Counted from the stretch's first letter, positions 42,900-51,519 are shown. The stretch is 64,000 nt of DNA from Pelolinea submarina (GCF_003966975.1 NZ_AP018437.1:558001-622000), one strand, 5' to 3'. The notes: generated from the letters alone by a model not told the origin. Numbers and translations: made by a program.

Positions 42900-43205
42900 C
42901 TATAAAGGTTGGCCGCAGGATTGGCACTTGCTTTCGCCTTCGGGATTGTCCGCGCCGCAGGCAGGGCAGACAGTAACCGGTTTGGCGGAAGGCGTGCCGG
43001 TGCTCTCGCTCAGCAGCTCGCCGCGCGCCCAGCGGTTGTTGGCGTTTGAACTATCCGTTTCCCGCGGGGTGCTTTCCTGGCTCTCCAGGTAATCCTGGAC
43101 GGTATGGCTGCCGCGTTTGACGATGATCCAGATCAGAATGCCGGTCAGGATGATGACGGCCAGACAAAACAATGGCAACAATATAATTCCACCGATAATT
43201 CTCAT
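42900..43205 (-). CDS. Small membrane protein with C-terminal zinc ribbon
   Basis: A 101-residue protein with one membrane helix (about 5-27), a polar linker and a C-terminal zinc ribbon, CPACGADNPEGESKCQSCG. It overlaps the preceding gene (four bases), which has the same architecture. Function unknown; zinc ribbons on a membrane tether often mediate protein contacts. Confidence 0.7.
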   Translation of the reverse strand: MRIIGGIILLPLFCLAVIILTGILIWIIVKRGSHTVQDYLESQESTPRETDSSNANNRWARGELLSESTGTPSAKPVTVCPACGADNPEGESKCQSCGQPL

Positions 43206-43498
43206 TTGTTTTCCTCGTTTTCAGGATTCAGCGGCGCCCCGCAATACCCGCAGAATTGATGGTCGGCCGGGTTGCCGGCGTGACATTGGGGGCAGACTGC
43301 TTCACCAGGTTTGGGTTGTATGGATTTCTCATTGCGTGGAAAGAATCCTTCTAACGAAAGATCCAACTCGCCGTTTTTGCGCCTCCGGTTGATTTCGCGG
43401 ATATCCTCCAGCCGCTGCAGAATCACCACTGCCAACGGGGTGAGGATCAGAAAAATAATCGCGACGATGCGCATGACGGGAGAGATACTGGTATCCAT
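43202..43498 (-). CDS. Small membrane protein with C-terminal zinc ribbon
   Basis: A 98-residue protein: membrane helix (about 8-27), charged segment LEDIREINRRRKNGELD, and a zinc ribbon CPQCHAGNPADHQFCGYCG. The pair with the next gene looks like a diverged duplication. It is divergent from rarA. No family name recognised. Confidence 0.7.
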   Translation of the reverse strand: MDTSISPVMRIVAIIFLILTPLAVVILQRLEDIREINRRRKNGELDLSLEGFFPRNEKSIQPKPGEAVCPQCHAGNPADHQFCGYCGAPLNPENEENK

Positions 43499-43594
43499 GT
43501 GGTTAATTTTATCCTATCGGGAGAAGCTCGGCTTGCTGATATAATTGGACAAGCGTTCTAATATTGAATTGCAGTAGAGAAAGTTGAGGGTAAG

Positions 43595-44932
43595 ATGGAT
43601 TTGTTTGACCATGCCATGCAGGAATCTTTGCAGCGCGAAGCACCCCTGGCTGCGCGCATGCGGCCGCAGCGGTTGGACGATTTTGTCGGACAGGAAGACA
43701 TCATCGGTGAAGGCCGATTGCTGCGGCGGGCAATCGAAGCCGACCGCTTGTTTTCCTCCATCATCCTGTGCGGTCCTCCCGGATCTGGCAAGACTACCCT
43801 GGCGCGGTTGATTGCCAATTACAGCCAATCGCATTTCTCTACCATCTCGGCGGTCATGGCCGGCAAGAGCGAGCTGCGTGAGGTGATTGATGAGGCGCGC
43901 GAACGGCGCCGTCTCTACCAGAAGCGCACCATCTTGTTTGTGGACGAAGTGCATCGCTGGAACCGCGCCCAGCAGGATGCGTTATTGCCGAACATCGAGA
44001 ATGGCCTGATCATCCTGATCGGTGCCACCACCCAAAACCCTTATTTTGACGTCATCCCCGCGCTGGTTTCGCGTTCGCGGATCTTTATGCTCAAGCCCCT
44101 CGCAGAAACGGATTTGGGTGAGCTGTTTGAGCGTGCCCTGAGCGACAAAGAACGCGGTTACGGGACGCGAAAAATCCAGGTTGACCCGCAAGCAAAGGAA
44201 CATTTGCTGCGCATGGCCAACGGCGACGCGCGCAGCCTGTTGAATGCGGTTGAGCTGGCGGTGGAATCCACCAAACCGGACGCGTCCGGCGTCATTCATA
44301 TTGACGTGCAAACCGCGCAGGATTCGATCCAGCAGCGTGCCATCCATTACGACAAGAATATGGATGAGCATTACGATACTATTTCCGCTTTTATCAAATC
44401 CGTGCGCGGCTCCGACCCGGACGCGGCGCTGTATTGGCTGGCGAAGATGATCACTGCGGGTGAAGACCCGCGCTTCATCCTGCGCCGACTGTTGATCCTG
44501 GCGGGCGAGGACATCGGCCTGGCCGACCCGCAAGCGCTGCAGGTGGCTTCCGCGGCGGCCAGCGCCTACGAATACGTGGGATTGCCGGAAGGGATATTCC
44601 CGATCGTCGAGGCCACACTCTATCTGGCCACAGCGCCCAAGTCCAACTCCGCGCTGGGCTATTTCGAAGCCGTCAAGCTGATCGAACAGGAAGGCGCCCA
44701 GCCGGTGCCCACTCACCTGATGGACGCCAACCGCGATGCCAAAGGCTTCGGGCATGGCAAAGGCTACCAATACCCGCATAATTTCCCTGGGCATTACGTT
44801 GGACAGCAGTACCTGCCGGACGCGGTGCAGGGCAAGCACTTCTACCAACCTTCGAATGAAGGGCGGGAAGGCGAGATCAACCGGCGTTTGGAAAACCTTA
44901 AGAAACCTTCGAACAATCCGAACGGGAAATAA
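43595..44932 (+). CDS. rarA: Replication-associated recombination protein RarA (MgsA)
   Basis: A 445-residue AAA+ ATPase of the RarA/Mgs1/WRNIP1 family that acts at stalled replication forks. Walker A is CGPPGSGKTTLARL, Walker B is ILFVDEVHRWN, sensor 1 is LIGATTQNP, and the C-terminal tetramerisation domain has HYDTISAFIKSVRGSDPDAALYWLA. GAGGGTAAG precedes the ATG. TATAAT at 43540-43545 is a possible -10 box. Confidence 0.94.
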   Translation: MDLFDHAMQESLQREAPLAARMRPQRLDDFVGQEDIIGEGRLLRRAIEADRLFSSIILCGPPGSGKTTLARLIANYSQSHFSTISAVMAGKSELREVIDEARERRRLYQKRTILFVDEVHRWNRAQQDALLPNIENGLIILIGATTQNPYFDVIPALVSRSRIFMLKPLAETDLGELFERALSDKERGYGTRKIQVDPQAKEHLLRMANGDARSLLNAVELAVESTKPDASGVIHIDVQTAQDSIQQRAIHYDKNMDEHYDTISAFIKSVRGSDPDAALYWLAKMITAGEDPRFILRRLLILAGEDIGLADPQALQVASAAASAYEYVGLPEGIFPIVEATLYLATAPKSNSALGYFEAVKLIEQEGAQPVPTHLMDANRDAKGFGHGKGYQYPHNFPGHYVGQQYLPDAVQGKHFYQPSNEGREGEINRRLENLKKPSNNPNGK

Positions 44933-45036
44933 TTATCTTGCCAATCCGGCCTTGTCTGTAGGATAATCAGGGCTATATGTAAAACGTTTTTTGGTATTGC
45001 GGGTTGTTAACCATATCCTGATTAACGAGGTATGCC

Positions 45037-45771
45037 ATGCAAGCTTTCTTCGGTTTCGATTACACCGGTGAACCCTTCCAATTCTTCGGAGCGGCGCACA
45101 TCGGCGCGCTGCTCGCCATTCTGTTATTGAATCTCTTTCTGCTGCGTTATCGTAATAAAGATGAGGCTGTCCGCAAAAAAGTGCGGCTGATCATGGCAAT
45201 CGTGTTGTGGGTCAACGAGCTATCATGGCATATCTGGTGCATCGTCTTCGGGGTTTGGAGCATCCAGGAAAACCTGCCGCTGCATGCCTGTTCCATCCTG
45301 ATCTGGCTGTCAGGCTTTATGTTGATCAAGAAGAATTACCGTATCTACGAATTTGTCTATTTCATGGGCATTGCCGGCGCGCTGCAAGCGCTTTTAACAC
45401 CCAACATCGGCATTTACGGCTTTCCCCATTTTCGCTTCTTTCAGACCTATATCTCGCACGGGCTGCTGGTCACTTCCGCCATCTATATGACCACTGTTGA
45501 GGGCATGCGCCCGACCTGGAAATCTATGCTGCGCGTGATGGTGATTGCCAATTTGTTTATGGGTGTGGTGTTTGTGATTAATGGGCTGATCGGATCGAAC
45601 TATCTGTACGTATCCCATAAACCCCCTGGTCCAACCATATTGGACGCACTTCCGGATTGGCCGGTGTACCTGATTTATATGGAAGCGCTTGGCCTGGTGA
45701 TGTTCCTGCTGTTGTATCTGCCTTTTATTATTAAAGATTGGCGTGCGAAAACGCAGGCTGTTGAAGCTTGA
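45037..45771 (+). CDS. TIGR02206 (YwaF-like) integral membrane protein
   Basis: A 244-residue protein with about seven hydrophobic helices. It matches the YwaF/TIGR02206 family in length and in conserved segments such as LPLHACSILIWLSGF (about residue 83) and the HG in YISHGLL. No function is established for the family. It is followed after 12 bases by the convergent rdgB gene. Upstream lies ACGAGG before the ATG. Confidence 0.83.
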   Translation: MQAFFGFDYTGEPFQFFGAAHIGALLAILLLNLFLLRYRNKDEAVRKKVRLIMAIVLWVNELSWHIWCIVFGVWSIQENLPLHACSILIWLSGFMLIKKNYRIYEFVYFMGIAGALQALLTPNIGIYGFPHFRFFQTYISHGLLVTSAIYMTTVEGMRPTWKSMLRVMVIANLFMGVVFVINGLIGSNYLYVSHKPPGPTILDALPDWPVYLIYMEALGLVMFLLLYLPFIIKDWRAKTQAVEA

Positions 45772-45783
45772 AAAAGCTGCTCG

Positions 45784-46383
45784 CTAGACGCGAATATCTT
45801 TCAGGATGGGTAGAATGCCCTGAATGGCTTTGGCGCGGTGGCTGATACGGTTTTTCTCGTAGAGCGATAACTCGGCCATGGTCTGGCCTTCCTGAGGGAA
45901 ATAGAAGATGGGGTCGTACCCAAAGCCGTTATCGCCGCGTTCAGTGGGGATAATCTCTCCCTCACAGACATCTTCGCAGGAATAACGCCTTCCGTTGGGA
46001 AGCGCCAGCACGACCGCGCATACGAAGCGGGCGTTCCATGGACGCGGCTTTCCTTCCAACTTGCTCAACAGAAAACGGCGCCTATCGCTGTCGCTGGCGT
46101 TTACGTCTCCGGTAAAACGGTGTGAGCGCAATCCGGGCTGGCCATGCAGTGCGGCTACTTCCAAACCGGCATCATCTGCCAGGGTGGGCAGTTGACTGGC
46201 CCGGCAGAACGTCTGCGCTTTCAAGCGCGCGTTTGCCAGGTATGTCGTGCCATTCTCTTCAACGTCCATGTCGAGCGAAATGTCGTCGGGTGTCAGCAGT
46301 TCGAACGGAAGCGATTTCAATAAATCGAAAATCTCTGTCCGCTTCCCAATATTTGTAGTGGCAATTAATAATTTTTGTGTCAT
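45784..46383 (-). CDS. rdgB: Non-canonical purine NTP pyrophosphatase (RdgB/HAM1)
   Basis: A 199-residue house-cleaning enzyme that hydrolyses dITP, ITP and XTP to monophosphates. Motifs: TTNIGKRTEIFDLL at the N terminus, LADDAGLEVAALHGQPGLRSHRF in the middle, GFGYDPIFYFP and ISHRAKA at the C terminus. Full length. Confidence 0.95.
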   Translation of the reverse strand: MTQKLLIATTNIGKRTEIFDLLKSLPFELLTPDDISLDMDVEENGTTYLANARLKAQTFCRASQLPTLADDAGLEVAALHGQPGLRSHRFTGDVNASDSDRRRFLLSKLEGKPRPWNARFVCAVVLALPNGRRYSCEDVCEGEIIPTERGDNGFGYDPIFYFPQEGQTMAELSLYEKNRISHRAKAIQGILPILKDIRV

Positions 46384-46418
46384 CGAATGTTAAATTTTAT
46401 GAATAATATTAATAAAAC

Positions 46419-46447
46419 TTGACGTGTCAGAACGCGCGTGCTATAAT
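46419..46447 (+). promoter_or_regulatory. Promoter of the yceD-rpoD operon
   Basis: TTGACG (46419-46424) and TATAAT (46442-46447), spacer 17. This near-consensus promoter also rules out the ATG at 46424 as the yceD start, because it lies inside the -35 box. Confidence 0.9.
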
Positions 46448-46480
46448 CGGTCAAATTATACTAATTTTAGTGGAATTATC

Positions 46481-47029
46481 GTGAATAAGCCAAGCCGAAC
46501 TTTTCGTATTAATGTGGGTTTCCTAATTAATCAACCCATTGGATTTTACCGCGATATTCCCATCGAACTGGACCAATTTGATTTCGATGAAAGCCTCTCG
46601 GTAAGGGATTTGAAGGGAAACCTAAACCTGAGCCGTACCCAAAGCGGACTGCGTATCCAATCTGACTTTACTGCGTTAACCACAATGGAATGCGGGCGCT
46701 GCCTGGAAGAATTTGAATTAAAGCTGGACTCGCACTTCGAAGAAATATTCACTTACGAAAACCATCCACTTTCCGAAGACGAATTAATTATTCCGGAAGA
46801 TGGCAATATTGATTTTGAACCTTACATTCGGGATTACCTTTTACTGGAAGTGCCCATCAACCCTGTTTGCAAACCGGATTGCCTGGGCTTATGTGATATC
46901 TGCGGGGAGAATCGAAACCTGCATGACTGTGGCCATGAACATGAAAAGCCGGCGCCGAACATGGCGCGATTGATGAAATCAGTTGAGGGAAGTTTCTATC
47001 CCGGAAAAAACACACCAATTTCAGAGTAG
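46481..47029 (+). CDS. yceD: YceD/DUF177 family protein
   Basis: A 182-residue protein starting with GTG at 46481 (VNKPSRTFRINVGF), about 27 bases after the predicted transcript start. DUF177 signs are the CGRCLEEF motif and a second cysteine group, CKPDCLGLCDICG. Family members are linked to 23S rRNA accumulation and are usually followed by rpmF (ribosomal protein L32); here rpmF is absent and the primary sigma factor follows after 11 bases. Confidence 0.87.
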   Translation: MNKPSRTFRINVGFLINQPIGFYRDIPIELDQFDFDESLSVRDLKGNLNLSRTQSGLRIQSDFTALTTMECGRCLEEFELKLDSHFEEIFTYENHPLSEDELIIPEDGNIDFEPYIRDYLLLEVPINPVCKPDCLGLCDICGENRNLHDCGHEHEKPAPNMARLMKSVEGSFYPGKNTPISE

Positions 47030-47040
47030 AAAGGATTGCG

Positions 47041-48234
47041 ATGAAAGCAGCTTTCCCAGACAATAATGATGAGGATACCCTTCTGGACATGCTGCTTGAA
47101 CGGGCTGATTTGCAGGGTCATTTAACCATGGATGATCTGGAAGAGATCATCCCGCAAAGTGGGGGACTACAGGAACGTCTGGATGAAGTGGTTGTTCACT
47201 TGAACAGCCAGGGGGTGCATGTTTTAGCTTCCGAAGAAAACCGCGAGAGTGTTGAAGATCTCAGTGAATTGATGAACGACGCGGACACGGATATGGACCC
47301 GTCGATGGGTTTCGAGCGTGTACCCAGCGAAGATACTATCAGCCTGTATTTGCGCGAAATGTCCCGTGTGCCCTTGCTGAACATGGAGCAGGAAGTGGAT
47401 CTGGCCCAGCGCTATGAAGCCGGCAAGGCAGCCAGGGAGAAACTGATTAAATTGAACGGCAACTCCACTGAAGCGCAGCGCGCTGAATTGGAGGCGCTGG
47501 TTGAGGATGGGTTGGCTGCCCGCGAACACCTGATCAAAGCCAACACCCGCCTGGTGGTTAGTGTCGCTAAACGCTATAACGGACGCGGCGTGCCATTTCT
47601 GGATTTGATCCAGGAAGGCAACCTGGGGTTGATGAAAGCTGTTGAAAAGTACGATTACCGTAAAGGTTTCCGCTTTTCCACTTACGCGACCTGGTGGATC
47701 CGGCAGACAATCACAAGGGCGATTGCCGACCAGGGCCGCACCATTCGCGTGCCGGTCCATATGGTGGATCGCATCCGTGTCATGTACAAACGCACACACG
47801 AGCTGGAGCAAAAACTGGGACGCGAACCCAGCGTGGATGAGTTGGCCGAATCGCTGGAAATTCCCAAACAAAAACTGGAGTGGATGATCCGCGTTTCCTG
47901 GCTGCCGCTTTCGTTGGAAACACCGATTAACGAGGATGAAGATGAATCCGAATTAGGCAATTTCATCGAGGATCAGGATACACCCACGCCTAACCAAAGC
48001 GTTTACTCGAAATTATTGAGTGAAAAAATTGAAGAAGTGTTGGATACCCTCCCGTACCGCGAGGCGCACATCCTGCGGCTGCGGTTCGGCCTTGAAAACG
48101 GCCGCTATTATACGCTGGAAGAAGTGGGTAAGAAATTCGGATTGACGCGCGAACGCATCCGTCAGATTGAAACCAAAGCACTGCGCCGGCTGCGCCAACC
48201 GCGGCGATCCCGGCAGCTGCGGGAATATCTTTAG
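47041..48234 (+). CDS. rpoD: Primary RNA polymerase sigma factor (RpoD/SigA)
   Basis: A 397-residue group 1-type sigma-70 factor. Region 1.1 covers about 1-80, region 1.2 has DTISLYLREMSRVPLL, region 2 has LVVSVAKRYNGRGVPFLDLIQEGN and FSTYATWWIRQTI, region 3 has RIRVMYKRTHELEQKLGREPS, and region 4 has YTLEEVGKKFGLTRERIRQIE. The short non-conserved region between 1.2 and 2 fits SigA of Gram-positive type. It is the second gene of the yceD operon and ends at a terminator inside the convergent gene. Confidence 0.94.
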   Translation: MKAAFPDNNDEDTLLDMLLERADLQGHLTMDDLEEIIPQSGGLQERLDEVVVHLNSQGVHVLASEENRESVEDLSELMNDADTDMDPSMGFERVPSEDTISLYLREMSRVPLLNMEQEVDLAQRYEAGKAAREKLIKLNGNSTEAQRAELEALVEDGLAAREHLIKANTRLVVSVAKRYNGRGVPFLDLIQEGNLGLMKAVEKYDYRKGFRFSTYATWWIRQTITRAIADQGRTIRVPVHMVDRIRVMYKRTHELEQKLGREPSVDELAESLEIPKQKLEWMIRVSWLPLSLETPINEDEDESELGNFIEDQDTPTPNQSVYSKLLSEKIEEVLDTLPYREAHILRLRFGLENGRYYTLEEVGKKFGLTRERIRQIETKALRRLRQPRRSRQLREYL

Positions 48235-48243
48235 CTTCCCGGT

Positions 48244-49008
48244 TTACTCTTCATTAAAGAAACCGCGCATCATTTTGCTGATCAGCGCGGTTTTTTCATA
48301 TAAAAGCATATGGCCGCATTTGGACATTAAATCCAGAGCTGCTTGCGGTAAATTATGTGCCAGTTCTCGCGCGGATACCGGCGTTGTGATCGGGTCGTTG
48401 GTACCGTTAACCAATTGGGCCGGGCAGGCGATCTTTCCAAAATCACCTCTCAAGTGGTATTCCGCGCAAATGCTGAGATCCGCCAATAACGTACTGGTGC
48501 GCACCTGGTTGAGCGGTTCCAGCAGCTTGCGGCGTTGGCTTTGTGGAAAGTCTCGATTAAAAGCGATTTGACCGAAGTCTTCAATAAACTGGCCTTTTCG
48601 ATTTGGGCACAGCAGACTATCAAAGAGCTCTTCAGGTACCTTAAAATTGCTGCCGCAGGACACCAGGAATAAGCGATTGACTCTTTTAGGGAAGGCTTGT
48701 GCGAAATTTAGCGCCAACAAAGCGCCCAGTGAATGACCGGCCAGGTCGGCCTGGTAAATGTGCAGGCTGTCAAGGAAAAGGCGCAGGCTCTGCACCAGTG
48801 CAGGCAGGTGCTGGCAGGCTGTTCCGGCGGATTTGCCGTGGCCGGGCAGATCCAGTGCGATGATTTGGCGTTTGAGCGAACGGCGTATATCCACCGGCCA
48901 GGCCATGTGGCTGCCGCCGCTGCCGTGCAGAAGAATCAGCGGCCGGGCATTTTTGAGTTGGTCGCCTTCATCATAGATGCGGTAGAACAGATTGTTGCTG
49001 TAGGGCAT
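48244..49008 (-). CDS. Alpha/beta hydrolase
   Basis: A 254-residue serine hydrolase with the oxyanion segment LILLHGSGGSHMAW, the nucleophile elbow LAGHSLGALLAL, an acid in VNGTNDPITTP and a C-terminal histidine in SKCGHMLLYEK. It is of the esterase/lipase type without a signal peptide; substrate unknown. It starts one base after the Elp3 stop and is probably cotranscribed with it. Confidence 0.88.
   Translation of the reverse strand: MPYSNNLFYRIYDEGDQLKNARPLILLHGSGGSHMAWPVDIRRSLKRQIIALDLPGHGKSAGTACQHLPALVQSLRLFLDSLHIYQADLAGHSLGALLALNFAQAFPKRVNRLFLVSCGSNFKVPEELFDSLLCPNRKGQFIEDFGQIAFNRDFPQSQRRKLLEPLNQVRTSTLLADLSICAEYHLRGDFGKIACPAQLVNGTNDPITTPVSARELAHNLPQAALDLMSKCGHMLLYEKTALISKMMRGFFNEE
48261..48296 (+). 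terminator. rpoD terminator inside the convergent hydrolase gene
   Basis: AACCGCGC (48261-48268) pairs with GCGCGGTT (48285-48292) and runs into T6. It encodes residues near the C terminus of the alpha/beta hydrolase on the other strand. Confidence 0.75.
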
Positions 49009-49009
49009 T

Positions 49010-50647
49010 TCAGCCTTCCGAGGGCTGTGCGATGGGTTTGGTCATGTATAGATGCTCTTTCCTGAAACCGCGTTTTTGGTAATACAGACTGGTACCGATA
49101 GCGGCAATCACCGCCAGCTTTTGAAATCCCCTGGATGCGGCGATGCGTTCGGCTTCTTCCAGCAAATGAGTGCCGAGGCCGCTGTGTTGGGCGGCGCCGG
49201 CTTTCTCGCTGCCGACTTCCAGGGATTGTCCATAAATATGGACTTCGCGGATCAATCCGGCAGCTTGCAATTCCGGCATCTCCCGGTTTAACTCGGCCCG
49301 CATTTCGGCGCGGGAAGACGGTTCTCGGCTGGGCAGCGATAGCCGCAAGTATCCGGCCAGACGGTCATCTGCCGTGGTGTAGCTGATGAAATGTTCTTCC
49401 GCGTCGGCGGGATGATAGACGAAATCATCCAAAATTAATTGATCGGCTTCCACGGTATTCCCACGGATTTCGCGGCAGCGGATGCAGCGGCAGCGCTGGC
49501 CGCGCTGTTCCAGCTCTTTCTTGACATCCTGGCGCAGGCTGGAACGCAAGCTGCCGGCTTGAATGTAGTTGGCCGGAATGTCGCGGATCACGCGATTGAC
49601 GCGTGTATAGATCGGAATGGAGGGCTTTATATCAGCCAACAGGTTGATTAGCTGCTGGGTAGTGTAGGGTTGGTATTTACCTTCCTGCCAGTAGCGGAAA
49701 AGCGGTGCTTCGCGCAGCAGTTGGGTGGGATAGATCTTGATTTCGTCCGGGCAGAAACCTCCGCTCCACATCTTGCCGAAATCCTCCCGATCGGAATCCG
49801 GGCTGGCGCCCATCAAATTTGGCATCCAATGCAGTACGATCTTGAAGCCGGCTGCCCGCAGCAGTGCGCAAGCATCCAGTGTCTCCTTCACGCCGTGTCC
49901 GCGGCAGTTGAGCTTGAGGATGGCATCGTCAAAACTTTGCGCGCCCATCTGGACCTTGGTCACACCCAAACGGCGCATGTGCGCCAGCTCGCGGGGGGTG
50001 ATGGTGTCCGGCCGGGTTTCCACCACCAGACCGACATTGCGGCTGGCGGTACTCTGGTTGCGTATTTGCGCTTCCTCCAGCGTGTCTGAATCACTGCCAT
50101 TCATGGCGTCCAAACAGCGCTTGACAAACCATTCCCGATAGGATTCATCATATGCGCTCCACGATCCGCCCAGGATGAGCAGCTCGATCTTGTCGATGGG
50201 GTGACCGATGGCCTGGTAGGATTCCAGGCGCGATTGGACCTGTAAAAAAGGGTCGAAATCATTTTGAAAAGCGCGCGCTGCACCCGGTTCTTCCCTAAGG
50301 TAACTTTTCGGCAGATCCTGATCGTCCGGGCAGAACAGGCATTCTCCCGGGCATTCGTGCGGTTCTGTCAAAACGGTCACGGTGGAAACGCCGGAAAGTG
50401 AGCGGATGGGTTTCATGCGAATGCGGGTCAGCAGGTCGGGGTTTTCTTTTTGCGCACCGCTGTTCACGCGTTGGTGATAGACATACACCAGCGTGTGTTT
50501 GGCGACGTACCCGCCGGTGCTGAGCGGGTGGCTGCGCACGGATTTCATCACCGGCGCCCCGTTCTGAATTTCATCCAGTACGGTACCGGCTATTTGTAAC
50601 TGTTCTTCCGAATAATCGCGCGCATTGCGCCAGCTTTTTTTATCCAT
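49010..50647 (-). CDS. elp3: Elp3: tRNA U34 carboxymethyltransferase (radical SAM + GNAT)
   Basis: A 545-residue stand-alone Elp3 that uses acetyl-CoA and a radical SAM centre to make cm5U at the wobble position of tRNA. The iron-sulphur cysteines are C99, C103 and C106 in HECPGECLFCPDD; LLILGGSWSAY and VGLVVETRPDTITPREL follow in the barrel. CRCIRCREIRG binds zinc, and the C-terminal acetyltransferase domain has GLGTHLLEEAERIA. A Dehalococcoides Elp3 is a structural reference for the family. Its ATG is 44 bases from the ATG of a Trm9-like methyltransferase on the other strand. No ribosome binding site is visible. Confidence 0.93.
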   Translation of the reverse strand: MDKKSWRNARDYSEEQLQIAGTVLDEIQNGAPVMKSVRSHPLSTGGYVAKHTLVYVYHQRVNSGAQKENPDLLTRIRMKPIRSLSGVSTVTVLTEPHECPGECLFCPDDQDLPKSYLREEPGAARAFQNDFDPFLQVQSRLESYQAIGHPIDKIELLILGGSWSAYDESYREWFVKRCLDAMNGSDSDTLEEAQIRNQSTASRNVGLVVETRPDTITPRELAHMRRLGVTKVQMGAQSFDDAILKLNCRGHGVKETLDACALLRAAGFKIVLHWMPNLMGASPDSDREDFGKMWSGGFCPDEIKIYPTQLLREAPLFRYWQEGKYQPYTTQQLINLLADIKPSIPIYTRVNRVIRDIPANYIQAGSLRSSLRQDVKKELEQRGQRCRCIRCREIRGNTVEADQLILDDFVYHPADAEEHFISYTTADDRLAGYLRLSLPSREPSSRAEMRAELNREMPELQAAGLIREVHIYGQSLEVGSEKAGAAQHSGLGTHLLEEAERIAASRGFQKLAVIAAIGTSLYYQKRGFRKEHLYMTKPIAQPSEG

Positions 50648-50655
50648 AATTTTTA

Positions 50656-50683
50656 TTGTGGGTTCTGCCGATAACGCTATAAT
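50656..50683 (+). promoter_or_regulatory. Promoter of the Trm9-like gene (apparently leaderless)
   Basis: TTGTGG (50656-50661) and a perfect TATAAT (50678-50683), spacer 16. The -10 box ends eight bases before the ATG at 50692, so transcription should begin at or within a base or two of the start codon. Confidence 0.7.
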
Positions 50684-50691
50684 TAATATTA

Positions 50692-51441
50692 ATGAAAGAT
50701 TGGGTTATCGAAAAAATCGCTCTTATCAATCAAGAATTCTATCAAACATTCGCCAACTCCTTTTCTTCAACTCGGTATCGTGTCCAACCCGGCGTGGCTC
50801 GTCTGCTCAATCAAAATACAGGCAGTCTGGATTGGTTGGATATCGGCTGCGGTAATGGCACGCTGGCGTTTGCTTGTCTGGAAATGGGCCGTACTGGCTG
50901 CTACCTGGGGTGCGATTTTAGCCAGGAATTGCTGGAAGATGCCCGCAAAATATTGACGAACTATACAGTTCCGGCTGAACTGCAGCTGGAATTTCGCCAG
51001 GTGAACTTGAATAGCACTGCCTGGTTGGGAGAACTTCCACAAAAACACTGGCTGCAAATTTCTCTGTTTGCCGTACTCCATCATATTCCCGCCCAGGATA
51101 AACGCCAACAACTGTGCCGCAGTTTGCGGGGATTGCTTGAGCCGGGCGGTCAGGTATTCATCTCGGTCTGGCAGCTTCAAAACAGCGCGCGCTTGCTGCC
51201 GCGCATCAAGCCCTGGGAAATGGTGGGTATTCCCCATCACGAAGTGGAAGAAGGGGATGTTTTGATGGATTGGCGCGCCGGCCGGCAGGATGGGGAAAAC
51301 GGAGAAGCGCTGCGCTATGTACATATTTTTTCCGAAAAGGAAATGTCCGATCTGGCCAACCAGGCCGGTTTTCAGGTGAAAGACTCTTTTTATTCGGATG
51401 GACATGAAGGCAACCTTGGGTTATATCAAATTTGGACATAA
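50692..51441 (+). CDS. Trm9/ALKBH8-like tRNA methyltransferase
   Basis: A 249-residue class I SAM-dependent methyltransferase. The SAM site is LDIGCGNG (residues 49-56). Three features match the Trm9/ALKBH8 methyltransferase family: FSSTRYRVQPGVARLL at residue 24 (FSxTRYKPWP in Trm9), VFISVWQLQN after the VLHHI segment, and GDVLMDW followed by YVHIFSEKEMSDLA. Trm9 methylates cm5U34 to mcm5U34, the step after Elp3, and elp3 is the divergent neighbour. No Trm112-like partner is seen in the window. Inference: bacterial mcm5U formation. A generic methyltransferase is the alternative. Confidence 0.78.
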   Translation: MKDWVIEKIALINQEFYQTFANSFSSTRYRVQPGVARLLNQNTGSLDWLDIGCGNGTLAFACLEMGRTGCYLGCDFSQELLEDARKILTNYTVPAELQLEFRQVNLNSTAWLGELPQKHWLQISLFAVLHHIPAQDKRQQLCRSLRGLLEPGGQVFISVWQLQNSARLLPRIKPWEMVGIPHHEVEEGDVLMDWRAGRQDGENGEALRYVHIFSEKEMSDLANQAGFQVKDSFYSDGHEGNLGLYQIWT

Positions 51442-51519
51442 CCTATCCGAATTGTATCTTGGAATGGATTAAATGGTAAAGTAGAATTAGTTGAAAAATA
51501 AATAATCAGGAGACATAAA

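Noticed and set aside
43982..44848. 288-residue minus-strand ORF
   Set aside because: Antisense to rarA, which has intact AAA+ motifs.
46424..46480. ATG start for yceD
   Set aside because: It overlaps the -35 box of a near-consensus promoter and lies upstream of the predicted transcript start.
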